DNA of 53,115 nt from Synergistaceae bacterium (GCA_017439345.1 JAFSJJ010000045.1:1-53115); one strand, 5' to 3'. Positions 24,679-34,338 are shown, numbered from the stretch's first letter. Numbers and translations: made by a program. Notes: generated by a model not told the origin, from the sequence alone.

Positions 24679-26421
24679 CTAATAAAGCATGAAGTTTGTA
24701 ATAAAGCTGTTCCCGCCGACCATTGGCCTGACCATCTCGTCAATGTTTATCTTGCAGTCGATAACCCAGCCTAAGCCGTCCGAACGCGAATTTACAGCAT
24801 CAGTCAAAGCCTTCCTGAGTCCTTCTACATCGTGAACACTTACGCCGTGAACTCCGTATGCTTCTGCAAGTTTCGTGAAGTCCGGGCCCCTGTCTAACGT
24901 AGTCTGCGAATATCTCTCGTGATAGATTAAGTGCTGCCACTGTCTGACCATTCCAAGAGTCGAATTGTTGAATAATAGAGTAATAATCGGCAGCTTGTAA
25001 TATTGTTCTGTCGCAAGTTCGTTGCAGTTCATTCTGAAACTTCCGTCGCCTGTAACGTGCAATACTGTCTTGTCAGGATTTCCGACTTGAACGCCTATAG
25101 CTGCTCCCAGTCCGAAGCCCATAGTCCCGAAGCCTCCTGATGTGTTGAGCTGTCCGGGGTAATCAAATCTGAAGTGCTGAATTGCCCACATTTGATGCTG
25201 TCCTACGTCAGTCGTTACCATAGTATCCTGAGGCAAAATCTCTGCTGCTGCGGCCAAGACCTGTTTGGGAGTCAGAGTCCCTTCTATAGTGTCCTCGTAT
25301 TCTGTCTCACGCTTGAACGAGAACACATATTTTTTCCATTCATCGTGAGTCTTATCGCGCTTAATCTTCGAGAGCAGCAGCTTCAACACTTCTTTAGCGT
25401 CTCCGATTATGTGCAGATCCGTAACAACGTTCTTGCCTATTTCTGAAGGGTCTATATCAATGTGAACGATCTTAGCATTTATAGCAAAACCTGCGGGATT
25501 AAGTGTAACCCTGTCCGAGAACCTGCACCCTACAGCTACGAGCAAATCACACGCATCACACGCCATATTTGAAGCCTGAGAGCCGTGCATTCCTATCATT
25601 CCGGTTGCTAATGGGTCATAGCCTCCGAAAGCTCCGCCTCCCATTACAGTTATTGCAGTAGGTATATCGAGCCTGTGAGCTAACTCCCTGAACTCTTCGG
25701 ACGCTCCCGAACGGACTACACCGCCTCCGCAGATTAATAAAGGTCTCTCGCATTTATCAAGCATCTCTGCAAGTTGTTCGACTGCGTTAATATCAATATC
25801 AGGATAACTGACTGAAGGGTGATGAGTCTTCAAGAGTCTTTCGATTCGAGTCCCTTTGCTCTTCATGAACTCTTCAGGAGTAATCGGAGTATAATCGCAC
25901 TCAGCAGAAGTTGCATTTTTCTGAATGTCAATCAATACCGGCCCAGGACGGCCTGAACGTGCAATAGCAAAAGCCTCGCGGACTGTGTCAGCAAGATTCT
26001 TAACGTTGCTTACTATATATGAAGCCTTAGTAATGGGCAAAGTAACTCCTGTAATGTCTACTTCCTGAAATGAGTCTCGGCCTATTAAGTCGCTGTTGAC
26101 GTTGCATGTGATAAATACTACAGGCGATGAGTCCATGTATGCAGTGGCGACTCCTGTTGCTAAGTTCGTTGAGCCCGGCCCGGAAGTTGCAAAGCAGACT
26201 CCTACTTTACCGGTTGAACGCGCATAACCGTCCGCAGCATGTGATGCCCCCTGTTCGTGAGCTGTCAGAATGTGCTTGATTTCGTCTTGATGATCGTATA
26301 ACTTATCGTAAACGTTCAGTATAGCACCGCCCGGATAGCCGAAGATAGTATCGACTCCCTGTTCTAAGAGGCACTGAATTAATATCTCGGAACCGTTTAA
26401 TTTTCTTGTCTCGTTATTCAA
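24679..26421 (-). CDS. ilvB: Acetolactate synthase large subunit
   Basis: 580 residues from a TTG at 26421, chosen because CGGGGGAA lies 9 bases upstream and the protein then starts near LNGSEIL as usual; a GTG at 26469 has only AT-rich DNA before it. GYPGGAILNVYD and the Glu in TAHEQGASHAADG (thiamine activation) lie in the N-terminal domain. GDGSFRMNCNEL near 455 binds thiamine diphosphate and metal. It condenses pyruvate to acetolactate, or pyruvate with 2-oxobutyrate, for valine, leucine and isoleucine. Operon with ilvH. Confidence 0.93.
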   Translation of the reverse strand: MNNETRKLNGSEILIQCLLEQGVDTIFGYPGGAILNVYDKLYDHQDEIKHILTAHEQGASHAADGYARSTGKVGVCFATSGPGSTNLATGVATAYMDSSPVVFITCNVNSDLIGRDSFQEVDITGVTLPITKASYIVSNVKNLADTVREAFAIARSGRPGPVLIDIQKNATSAECDYTPITPEEFMKSKGTRIERLLKTHHPSVSYPDIDINAVEQLAEMLDKCERPLLICGGGVVRSGASEEFRELAHRLDIPTAITVMGGGAFGGYDPLATGMIGMHGSQASNMACDACDLLVAVGCRFSDRVTLNPAGFAINAKIVHIDIDPSEIGKNVVTDLHIIGDAKEVLKLLLSKIKRDKTHDEWKKYVFSFKRETEYEDTIEGTLTPKQVLAAAAEILPQDTMVTTDVGQHQMWAIQHFRFDYPGQLNTSGGFGTMGFGLGAAIGVQVGNPDKTVLHVTGDGSFRMNCNELATEQYYKLPIITLLFNNSTLGMVRQWQHLIYHERYSQTTLDRGPDFTKLAEAYGVHGVSVHDVEGLRKALTDAVNSRSDGLGWVIDCKINIDEMVRPMVGGNSFITNFMLY

Positions 26422-26508
26422 ATTAAATATTTCCCCCGAATAAAAATTTTTTTCGTACAAGTTTAGCACAAGTTTATATATTAAATATTAATATAGTAAA
26501 ATACTTTC

Positions 26509-27684
26509 ATGAATTTGCAGATAAATTTAATACGTTCGGGCTGTGCAGACGGACACTATATAATCAAAGCTAAAGGTTTTATTCTCGCGATACTGAGCTG
26601 GGGAGATGAGAACGGCACTCTAAAAGACTGGGGAGATTTCGCTTATGTTCCTATCGACCCTGCAGGCAACGGCGATTTTTATTTTCATGGCTCGAGGGCA
26701 ATACCTAGAGAAGCAACTCATGTTTACGCACGGTGCTTTTCACAGGATTTCTCATCAAGTGAATATATTGCTTCTCCAATACCTGAAAGATTCATTAACG
26801 TCTCAAGCTCTAGTTACTCACAAAAGTTCACGGTTTTAACTGATATTCATTTATCCTCAAGCAAGACAAGATTTAAGCTCAAGAAAGCATTGCAGATGAC
26901 TCGGAGCGGTATTATATTTTTGCTCGGTGATTCTGTTAATGACGGCTTACGGGAGCAGTTCATAAACTTTGAAGACTGTATCAGGGAGTCAGCACCTGAC
27001 AAAATATTTTTACCGGTAACAGGCAATCATGATGTCCTGCATGAATCAAAATTAGATAATAATAACAACGGCTGCGATAACTACTCAGAGTTTCAGGAAC
27101 ATTTGCTTGAACATGCTTCGAGTCAAGGACTTTGCATAACACGAGATAAAGAGAGTCTTGCTTACTCTGTCGAACTTGAAGACGATATAAATATTACAGC
27201 CCTTCAGAGCGTCATATCAGGCAGGAAGTTTTCATTTCCTGAGGGCAGGCAGATTACTTGGCTGAACGATAAATTGAACTCGCAAAAAGATTCTTCACGA
27301 AAAATAATATTATGTCATGCTCCACTTCTTGATCATAATCCTGCAAGAAATTCGGGCAGTCCATATTTAGGCAAAAACAAAATGCTTCAGGGAGTCATAG
27401 ATAATTACGGGAAAATTATTTTTCTATCAGGTCATACTCACATATCGCCTAACACTCAGACGGGAAGCGTTGAGCTTGATAATGTTCGCAGGAATATTTA
27501 CGTGAACTGCGGAAGTCTTGCTGACACTGACATAAAGATTAATAAAGGCTTCATGATGTCCCCTGATTGGAACGATGGATGCATAACAGAAATTTATATA
27601 TCACAAAATAAGATTGAAATATTCATGCTCTCTGTAAAAACCGGGAAAAAATTTCCGCTTGGATACTACTGCTTTAATTTATAA
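26509..27684 (+). CDS. Calcineurin-like metallophosphoesterase
   Basis: 391 residues. The N-terminal 100 residues form a beta-rich domain. The catalytic domain has all five metal motifs: DIH (near 113), GDSVND (near 141), GNHD (near 173), CHAP (near 267) and GHTH (near 307). No signal peptide, so cytoplasmic. There is no evident ribosome binding site before the ATG, and the upstream region is very AT-rich; it may be poorly translated or leaderless. Substrate unknown. Confidence 0.78.
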   Translation: MNLQINLIRSGCADGHYIIKAKGFILAILSWGDENGTLKDWGDFAYVPIDPAGNGDFYFHGSRAIPREATHVYARCFSQDFSSSEYIASPIPERFINVSSSSYSQKFTVLTDIHLSSSKTRFKLKKALQMTRSGIIFLLGDSVNDGLREQFINFEDCIRESAPDKIFLPVTGNHDVLHESKLDNNNNGCDNYSEFQEHLLEHASSQGLCITRDKESLAYSVELEDDINITALQSVISGRKFSFPEGRQITWLNDKLNSQKDSSRKIILCHAPLLDHNPARNSGSPYLGKNKMLQGVIDNYGKIIFLSGHTHISPNTQTGSVELDNVRRNIYVNCGSLADTDIKINKGFMMSPDWNDGCITEIYISQNKIEIFMLSVKTGKKFPLGYYCFNL

Positions 27685-27724
27685 TATTCACACTGAATCA
27701 AAATAAAGGAGTGTATTAATCGTT

Positions 27725-28714
27725 ATGAAAATGAAAAAATTTTGCTTAGTATCTCTAATTTTATTGACAATCGGACAAGTATGCTCTGCTGAAGTCCTGA
27801 AGTACAAAGGCGATGACATGACGGTTGAAAGATTTATAGCAATATGCCAGGCCGGAGACTTAGAAAGCGTCAAAGCCGTTATACAAGCCGGAGTAAATAT
27901 AAATGCTCATACAAGGGGAGGCAATACCCTTTTAATGTTCATGGCTCAGGAAAATTTAGCCTCTGCAGTGAAAACACTAATCAGCGCAGATGCAGAACTC
28001 GAAGCACGCAATGATAACGGCGATACTGCTCTCATGACTGCAATTAGAAATAACTCAGTCTCAGCCTTTGAAGCTCTTGTTCAAGCCGGTGCAGATATTC
28101 ACACTGTTAATAACAACGGCTGGAATACTTTAATGCGTGCTGCTCAAAACGGGAATGTATTAATCATGAGGATTCTTTTAACGTCAGGACTTGATCCCGA
28201 TATGCGTTCCAATGACAAGGGAACTACGCCCCTTATGATAGCTTCTGCAAATGATAATATCGATGCTGTAAAATTATTAATTGAATCCGGCGCAAAACTT
28301 GAACTCAAAGATGACGAAGGAGTTACGGCTCTGACAGCTGCAATCAAAGAAGGTGCGTTATCAAGCGTAAGGACTCTCATAAAATCCGGTGCTGATGTCA
28401 ATACTTCCGACAATGACGGTTTCACGGCCCTAATGTTCGCTGCAGCAGGTAAGAAAGCCCGGACAATCCCCGAAATCACTAGAACATTAATAGAGTCCGG
28501 AGCAGATGTCAACGCAAAGACTATAAATGACGGAGCAACTGTCTTGATGTTAGCAGCATTAACAGCCCCTAAGCCTGAGATAATTTCAGAATTACTTCAA
28601 GCCGGAGCTGATGTAAGCGTTCAAGATAAGAAAGGCCGCCGTGCGATAGATTACTTAAGCAGCAATAAACAACTTCGCGATACAGAAATTGCTGCTTCAT
28701 TAACGTTAAAATGA
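27725..28714 (+). CDS. Exported ankyrin-repeat protein
   Basis: 329 residues. A signal peptide covers residues 1-22 (CLVSLILLTIGQVCSA). From about residue 33 onwards there are eight or so ankyrin repeats of 33 residues with the G-x-TALM-x-A pattern and L-x-x-GADIN-type turns. GGAG lies about 14 bases before the ATG, rather far. Ankyrin arrays are protein-binding scaffolds; this one would act in the periplasm or outside. Confidence 0.85.
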   Translation: MKMKKFCLVSLILLTIGQVCSAEVLKYKGDDMTVERFIAICQAGDLESVKAVIQAGVNINAHTRGGNTLLMFMAQENLASAVKTLISADAELEARNDNGDTALMTAIRNNSVSAFEALVQAGADIHTVNNNGWNTLMRAAQNGNVLIMRILLTSGLDPDMRSNDKGTTPLMIASANDNIDAVKLLIESGAKLELKDDEGVTALTAAIKEGALSSVRTLIKSGADVNTSDNDGFTALMFAAAGKKARTIPEITRTLIESGADVNAKTINDGATVLMLAALTAPKPEIISELLQAGADVSVQDKKGRRAIDYLSSNKQLRDTEIAASLTLK

Positions 28715-28729
28715 GTCATACAGAGTGAT

Positions 28730-29239
28730 TCATTTTACTAATTTCAACAGGTCAAAAAATTCCGGGTCTGCGCTCTTGAGGTCGAGATCGAGATAAATTT
28801 CAATTTGTGGGATTTTATAACCGTGACTGCAGTGTATCAGCGTAAAACTTTCGTGTTCGTCATCGAAGTAAATGACTATATTCTTTATGCTGTCCCATTC
28901 ACGGTCGCCAAAGTCAAAAGTCGGTATATCCTCGTAAGTGAACAGAAATTTTTTACCGTCTTCATATTCTCTTAATTTGTGTCCCAGACTGTCATCGTAA
29001 TTATAAATTTCCCGGAGCGTAGTACCGCTTGCAAAAGACAAGTCCTCGAATTCGCGCCCTCTTACTGTGTATATGCAAGAAATACCATCCCAGCCGCCCT
29101 TTATCGTGTAGGCACTGCCAAATAACAAATTAACGCTTTTACTGCTTGACAACGGCCATTTATAATCCTTATTCTTACTGGACTGTAAAAATACATTGTT
29201 GCCGCTAATAATTTCAACGTCTTTTTGTGTGCTGTTCAT
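28730..29239 (-). CDS. Hypothetical protein
   Basis: 169 residues with AGAAGGAG 9 bases before the ATG, so probably translated. Acidic and aromatic-rich, no signal peptide, no membrane segment. Internal pattern of alternating hydrophobic residues suggests a beta-rich fold. I recognise no family. Convergent with the ankyrin gene and upstream of nothing obvious. Confidence 0.55.
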   Translation of the reverse strand: MNSTQKDVEIISGNNVFLQSSKNKDYKWPLSSSKSVNLLFGSAYTIKGGWDGISCIYTVRGREFEDLSFASGTTLREIYNYDDSLGHKLREYEDGKKFLFTYEDIPTFDFGDREWDSIKNIVIYFDDEHESFTLIHCSHGYKIPQIEIYLDLDLKSADPEFFDLLKLVK

Positions 29240-29319
29240 GATAACAAACTCCTTCTGAATTAAATTTTAATTATTTTGGCTGTTTCACTATAAAAATAGT
29301 TTATCATTCTATGTGTATT

Positions 29320-30117
29320 TCACTTTGACTTGAAGGCAAATTTTTCGATTTCAGAGATAAAGAATTGATTCAGATCGTCCCAGCTGTGTTTTTTATTTTT
29401 ATCTTCAGGCAGCTTTTCTAGATAATCATGAATCACTTCAACGCTTTCATTAAGAAAATTTTCGATTTCAAGGACGTGTTTAATTTCGTTTCTCTCAGGC
29501 ATATTGATTTTCATATTAAGCAGATCATCAAGAGGGCTTCTTAATTCACCTGGCAGCAATTTATCGCAGAGTTCAGAGAATAACACAGGCGGGACAGCTT
29601 TATACTCCATGACCCAGAAACACGCAAGGACAGGCCTTAACATGTAAAAATATTTTTTCGCTATGACTCTTTCAGCGTGCATAAATTTTTTGATATTATT
29701 TAGTGCCGTATTCAAATAGTGATAAATCATTCTTTCCGGCACAAAATATTCATCAAGAAGAGGCTTTATTCTGTCTGCAAATTCTGTCTTGATATAACAC
29801 ACAGGAGAATTGAGCCACTCGTAGAGCGCAGGGTTTGACTTGTAAAGCAGCCTGAGTGCCTTATCAATATCCCAGCCGGATACGTCCCAAGTGTCATTAA
29901 CTGGAAGCTCGATAACGTCTCTTGTCCTGTTGAGATATAAATATTCGTGAAAATTTTTGTGCATATAGATAAATCTAACGTCAAAATCGCTGTCAGGAGA
30001 AAAAAATCCCCATGCACGGCTTCCGGATTCAGCGGCATGGAGAATTATTATATTGTGTTCGTTTTCTAATTCCCTAAGTTTCTCAGGGACTAAAATATTC
30101 ATGTCTTCTTGAAGCAT
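29320..30117 (-). CDS. Nucleotidyltransferase of the polymerase-beta superfamily, RtcB-linked
   Basis: 265 residues. GSRAWGFFSPDSDFDVRFIY (about 31-50) is the GS-x-W...D-x-D-x-R motif of the YcgL-like nucleotidyltransferases; the two Asp bind metal. The C-terminal half is helical. It starts 5 bases after rtcB, whose end supplies a distant GGAG. Proteins of this family are often encoded with RNA ligase or repair genes, so a role in RNA end repair is plausible but unproven. Confidence 0.75.
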   Translation of the reverse strand: MLQEDMNILVPEKLRELENEHNIIILHAAESGSRAWGFFSPDSDFDVRFIYMHKNFHEYLYLNRTRDVIELPVNDTWDVSGWDIDKALRLLYKSNPALYEWLNSPVCYIKTEFADRIKPLLDEYFVPERMIYHYLNTALNNIKKFMHAERVIAKKYFYMLRPVLACFWVMEYKAVPPVLFSELCDKLLPGELRSPLDDLLNMKINMPERNEIKHVLEIENFLNESVEVIHDYLEKLPEDKNKKHSWDDLNQFFISEIEKFAFKSK

Positions 30118-30122
30118 TGTGA

Positions 30123-31370
30123 TTATTTTTGCTGCTCCTTTATAAGATTGCTCGCCTTAAAATTATACACAGGCTTTATTCGTGCAATTATATCAACTGT
30201 AGCATTTATTTGATTCAAAATTGCATCAGGCTTCTTGTAAGCCATCGGAGATTCATCAAGCGTCCCCGTGTCGATACATGTTGTGTATATTCCGGTCATT
30301 GCTTTAATAAATTCTTCGATCGTTAATTTGTCCTGAGCATCTTTTCTTGATAATATCCTGCCTGCTCCGTGAGGTGCCGAATAGTTCCATTCAGGATTGC
30401 CTTTCCCTACGCAGATAAGCGAGCCGTCTCTCATGTTCAGCGGGATTAATACTCTTTCGCCGGAATGAGCAGCTATAGCACCCTTTCGCAAGATCATTTC
30501 GTCAGTGTCGATATAATTATGAATCGTGTGAAATGACTCGAATTCATGAATCGTGTGAGTCAATATTCCCGTACGTTCGAGCAGGACTTCAGCAATTACT
30601 TCACGGTTTAATCTCGCAAATTCCTGACAGATTTTAATATCATAAAGATAATCTTCAAAATATTGACCTGATAAACAGCATAAATCTTCAGGTGTCATAT
30701 TTTCTTCTGCTTCCAATTGAGCCTGCCTGAGTTCGTCCAAAGCGTCCTGAATCTCTGACTCTCTGCCCTGTTCTTTATAAGAAGCTATTAATTCTTTGCG
30801 CTGACGTGAGTATTTCTCTTTATCTCTATCAAGAACTAGTGCTATATGCTGATATATCTCTGCGACCTGCCGTCCGAGTCCCCTGCTCCCTGTGTGAATA
30901 ACAAGATACTTGCAGCCGTCATCATCAACGTCGATCTCGATAAAATGATTTCCGCTTCCTAATGTACCAAGACTCTTTTCGATCCTGACTACTGAGTTAA
31001 GACCTTCATAGCATCTAAGCCGCGTTAAGTCAAAGTGTTTCTGTCTCTTGTCCCATACGTTGAATCCTGAGGGCAGAAAGTGGGCAGCTTCGTCAAACTT
31101 TGCTAAGTCAATATCATCATGTCCGAGATTCACTGTGAACATTCCGCAGCCTATATCAACGCCTACGAGATTGGGCACTGCTTTATCAGTAACTGTCATT
31201 GTCGTGCCTATGACGCAAGATTTTCCTGCATGAACATCGGGCATTATGCGAATGTCTGAACCTGCAAAACTCTTCTGGTCGCATATAGTCTTTATCTGCT
31301 GTCGTGCTGAGTCGTCAAGTTCATCACAGTAACAAACTGCTCTGTTATATTTCCCCGTAACTTCAATCAT
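30123..31370 (-). CDS. rtcB: RNA-splicing ligase RtcB
   Basis: 415 residues. MPDVHAGKSCVIGTTM, VGVDIGCGM (Cys metal ligand), HTGSRGLGRQVAEIY and PHGAGRILSR (His that takes the guanylate) are all present, and the C-terminal ESPMAYK is conserved. RtcB joins RNA 2',3'-cyclic phosphate or 3'-phosphate ends to 5'-OH ends with GTP and manganese. AGGAG precedes the ATG. It follows a Sel1 protein by 6 bases. No archease is seen. Confidence 0.93.
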   Translation of the reverse strand: MIEVTGKYNRAVCYCDELDDSARQQIKTICDQKSFAGSDIRIMPDVHAGKSCVIGTTMTVTDKAVPNLVGVDIGCGMFTVNLGHDDIDLAKFDEAAHFLPSGFNVWDKRQKHFDLTRLRCYEGLNSVVRIEKSLGTLGSGNHFIEIDVDDDGCKYLVIHTGSRGLGRQVAEIYQHIALVLDRDKEKYSRQRKELIASYKEQGRESEIQDALDELRQAQLEAEENMTPEDLCCLSGQYFEDYLYDIKICQEFARLNREVIAEVLLERTGILTHTIHEFESFHTIHNYIDTDEMILRKGAIAAHSGERVLIPLNMRDGSLICVGKGNPEWNYSAPHGAGRILSRKDAQDKLTIEEFIKAMTGIYTTCIDTGTLDESPMAYKKPDAILNQINATVDIIARIKPVYNFKASNLIKEQQK

Positions 31371-31376
31371 AATGTA

Positions 31377-32042
31377 TTACACTCCTGTTCTATATTTTAT
31401 TAACTTTAATAATTCTTTCTCCCAGTATTCGGCCTTGTCTGAATCTATAAAATCCTTCTCATCAAAGATCCTGCCGCGATATGTCCTCCATAGAAATTTC
31501 ATTGCGCCTGTATCTCCGAGTTCAGCTGCTTTAGTCATGTATGCGAGCCCCTCTTGTCTAGAGTCTTTGTCCTCGAGATTATTTGCAAAAAGAACAAGGC
31601 CAAGTGTAAAAAGTGCATTTGCCCGGGAAAAAAGTATTTCGTTTTCTTCGCTTGCTGCCATTCGTAAAAGTCTTACAGCTTCATCTATATTTTTCTCGAC
31701 GCATCTTCCCTTAATATATGCTCTAGCTGTAATAATCTGAGCTAACGGCATTCCCCTTTCAGCTGCTATCTTGTACCATTGAAATGAAGTTTTACAGCTC
31801 TGTTTCAATAGTCCTTCACATCCGCTGCCGTATTTAAATCCGAGAGAAAATGCATTTTTGTGACTTTCATCTGATACAGCGTTAATTGCAGCCTCTTTAA
31901 TTTCTTTTGCCTTCACCGCTTCTTCAGTCAATGCAGGTTCACGAAAGCCGAATTCATCAAAATCTCTCACGAAAACTTTCATTAAGCTGCCTGTTCTGCC
32001 GCCAAGTTGTTTTTCTGCTAATGCTTCAATTGCTTCTATCAT
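31377..32042 (-). CDS. Sel1-like repeat protein
   Basis: 221 residues. Residues 60-200 contain four or five Sel1-type helical repeats (for example ALFTLGLVLFANNLEDKDSRQEGLAYMTKAAELGD). The N-terminal 55 residues are a different helical region. No signal peptide. AGGAGA precedes the ATG. Sel1 repeats bind proteins. It is 6 bases upstream of rtcB, so it may be linked to RNA repair here or merely co-transcribed. Confidence 0.75.
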   Translation of the reverse strand: MIEAIEALAEKQLGGRTGSLMKVFVRDFDEFGFREPALTEEAVKAKEIKEAAINAVSDESHKNAFSLGFKYGSGCEGLLKQSCKTSFQWYKIAAERGMPLAQIITARAYIKGRCVEKNIDEAVRLLRMAASEENEILFSRANALFTLGLVLFANNLEDKDSRQEGLAYMTKAAELGDTGAMKFLWRTYRGRIFDEKDFIDSDKAEYWEKELLKLIKYRTGV

Positions 32043-32063
32043 GATTTTATTTCTCCTGACAAC

Positions 32064-32648
32064 TTATAATTTAATCCATATTGCAGGACGTATACCGTTC
32101 AGGACTTCAGGCTTTATTAATGCATAACTGATTTTATCTTCAGGACTTACGATATAGGCTATAGGATTGCGTGTAGATGAAGACCTCAGCCACCATGAAC
32201 CTGAAAAATTTTTCGTCTCAGCATATGCTGTTGCCTGAGCCGATGCGCCGGGACAGTCTATTTCTGAATCACCGGGGAAATATTTCGCTATATCCTTGTG
32301 AGATAACAAAAACACACGTTCGCCGATATCTCTGCTTGAAATATCTTCCTTTGTGATAATCCATAAAATTTCTGAGCATAGAACTATATCATTAGGTGTA
32401 TATAACTGCTTCTTTTCGTTGTCATTGAATGCTTGGGCCGCAAAGTCATTATTCAGCCATTTACATATACTGCACGAACTCCAATACAAGCCGCGTTCTT
32501 CATCTTTGTCATTAAAGGCTCTGGCATCGAGTATATATCGTGATAATAACAACGCACTGTCATCAAAAATGTCTAATACCTGCCATTCAATCGGGAGGAC
32601 GCTTCCGTCTTGAGCTTGAGGATACCTTCCGAATTTTACAAAGTTTTC
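32064..32648 (-). CDS. DUF6273-like protein with unclear 5' end
   Basis: The C-terminus (SWWLRSSS, YIVSPEDKISY, NGIRPAIWIKL) and the middle (LLLSRYILDARAF) match DUF6273, a domain common in gut bacteria whose function is unknown. A TTG at 32552 would cut off the conserved beginning. The same frame continues upstream to 32699 and includes the expected FGRYPQ and LPIEWQVLD segments, but has no ATG, GTG or TTG before a stop. Either the start is unusual (an ATT at about 32663 follows AAAGGAAAG) or the gene lost its 5' end. It overlaps the 3' end of the next gene. Confidence 0.6.
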   Translation of the reverse strand, partial: ENFVKFGRYPQAQDGSVLPIEWQVLDIFDDSALLLSRYILDARAFNDKDEERGLYWSSCSICKWLNNDFAAQAFNDNEKKQLYTPNDIVLCSEILWIITKEDISSRDIGERVFLLSHKDIAKYFPGDSEIDCPGASAQATAYAETKNFSGSWWLRSSSTRNPIAYIVSPEDKISYALIKPEVLNGIRPAIWIKL

Positions 32649-32664
32649 TGTACTCCTAATATTT

Positions 32665-33196
32665 TTACTTTCCTTTCTCGACTTTCTTGTGATGCAAGAT
32701 TACAAAACCCCATGCGTTGCTCTGATCGAATGACAACGTAGTAAAAACTCGCGCTACTCTGTCAGGATGGTCTTGCCGCCAGATTTTTTCAAAGTCCTCA
32801 CTATTTTTCAGAATTTCTTTAGGGAACGCCCTTGTATCTATCTGATAATAATACATATCTTCTTGAGTCCCAGCTGTACATAACAGAGTCAGACTGTCAA
32901 AACCTAATCTGTACGTTATGTTAGTGAGCACCCTGTTTTTGTCATACTGCTTTGAAACTCCAACATATGAGTCATATCCTCCATTGTTCTCTTTGATTTC
33001 AAGATAACTCAACGGTATATAAGATAGTATTTCATTCACTCGGTCAATATCTTTTGCATCACGTTCGGGAAAATTAAAGACGATCTCGAAATTATTTTTC
33101 AAGCCGCTGAAATTCTTCACCGTGTGCCGGGCTAATCAACATTGAAACTGCTGACATAATAAACGCCGCAAATAAATATAATCTTACTGTCTTCAT
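32665..33196 (-). pseudogene. Exported hypothetical protein, frameshifted at an A5 run
   Basis: An ATG at 33196 with AGGAG 9 bases upstream starts a clear signal peptide (LYLFAAFIMSAVSML, then SPAHG cleavage region). That frame stops at 33092-33094. The conserved-looking body (NNFEIVFNFPERD to the end at 32665) lies in another frame. Removing one A from a five-A run (33095-33099, T on the plus strand) joins them into a 176-residue protein. No family recognised. Either a true frameshift mutation or a sequence error. Confidence 0.6.
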
Positions 33197-33282
33197 GAAT
33201 CTTTATCTCCTGTCTTGTTTATTTTGTTGAGTATTATTATACATGCTCAAAATATTTCTTATTGACTCGAAGGCAAGAAGCA

Positions 33283-34338
33283 TTATTTTCTAATTTCGCT
33301 GCGTATCTTCATTAAAATTTTACCTAAATGATTCTCGCCCTGACCTGTACGGTTATCGACTCCCCAGAAAGTATCGCCCCAGTTGTTGCCCTCGACTAAA
33401 ACTTTATCGCCGGTATCAATGAGTCTTTCAGCAAGTTCTGAATTCTGAGTGAATTTCGCTCGCAGTATTTCCTGCATGATATTAACTTTCACATTTTCCC
33501 AGTCCGGTCTGAGCGTTACCCTTCTGCCTGCTGATTTGCTCTTGCCGGGTCTGTATTCTGTGAAGACTGCTTTTGCCTTGTCAGTCATACACTTTTGAGC
33601 CTGAAACGCTGCTTCTGAGCTCCCGTAAGTTAAGCCTTGATACTGCACGCTGACTTCATAGAAATTGCTCAAGAAGTCATAATCTCCGTGAAAATCAGTT
33701 ATGCTGTTAGCTGGAACTTTGCCGTTAGTGTTCAAGATTTCCCATACTTCACTGGTTACTAAATCCTGCGCGCTTGGATCGTTATTGCGTAATCTCTCTC
33801 GAAATAGACTCGAACTTATGCCGGTTATATCTTCAGGAATATTAAAGACTCTGAAAGCGTCCCAGTGTTCTATGAGATACGGATTAGAATTTTTCAGGGC
33901 GTTAATATCTTCACCGCGTTCGGCTATAAGAATTCTGCACATCTTGATGAATTCGTCTATCCTGTGCCATCGTGAAATGATTGATAATTTATCGCTGCCT
34001 ATAATCGAATATAATTCACTGTCAGGATTCGATTTTCTTATCTCTTCAATCATGTAGAAATCATATTTGCGTTCAGTGTAAATCATCTTGAATGTGTCGA
34101 CTTTGAGGCGTTTATCTCTTTCGCAGAAAGTTTCTAGCATTTCAACCCGTAATTTATCGCTCAAAGTATCTTGAGGATAGTGCAATTTTTTCATTTTACG
34201 TAAGACATATTCATGAGACGTAGGGACAAATATCCCCTGAGAAGCATTCATCGAGTCAAGAGCCGCCTGCATCAAACGCAAATGGGCAATCGTAGGAGGA
34301 TTAAAGCTGCCTCCCATTATTATAATTCTCTGTGTCAT
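33283..34338 (-). CDS. NadD-like nucleotidyltransferase fused to a NADAR domain
   Basis: 351 residues in two domains. Residues 1-205 are a nicotinate/nicotinamide-mononucleotide adenylyltransferase fold: GGSFNPPTIAH (6-16) and ISSSLFRERL near 180. Residues about 213-350 are a NADAR (YbiA-like) domain: DFHGDYDFLSNFY, then SSEAAFQAQK, then NNWGDTFWGVDNRTGQGENHLG. NADAR proteins act on NAD-derived or ADP-ribosylated compounds (some remove ADP-ribose from guanine; YbiA cleaves N-glycosidic bonds). The fusion points to NAD metabolism, ADP-ribose repair or defence. Ribosome binding site AAAGGA is distant. Confidence 0.82.
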   Translation of the reverse strand: MTQRIIIMGGSFNPPTIAHLRLMQAALDSMNASQGIFVPTSHEYVLRKMKKLHYPQDTLSDKLRVEMLETFCERDKRLKVDTFKMIYTERKYDFYMIEEIRKSNPDSELYSIIGSDKLSIISRWHRIDEFIKMCRILIAERGEDINALKNSNPYLIEHWDAFRVFNIPEDITGISSSLFRERLRNNDPSAQDLVTSEVWEILNTNGKVPANSITDFHGDYDFLSNFYEVSVQYQGLTYGSSEAAFQAQKCMTDKAKAVFTEYRPGKSKSAGRRVTLRPDWENVKVNIMQEILRAKFTQNSELAERLIDTGDKVLVEGNNWGDTFWGVDNRTGQGENHLGKILMKIRSEIRK

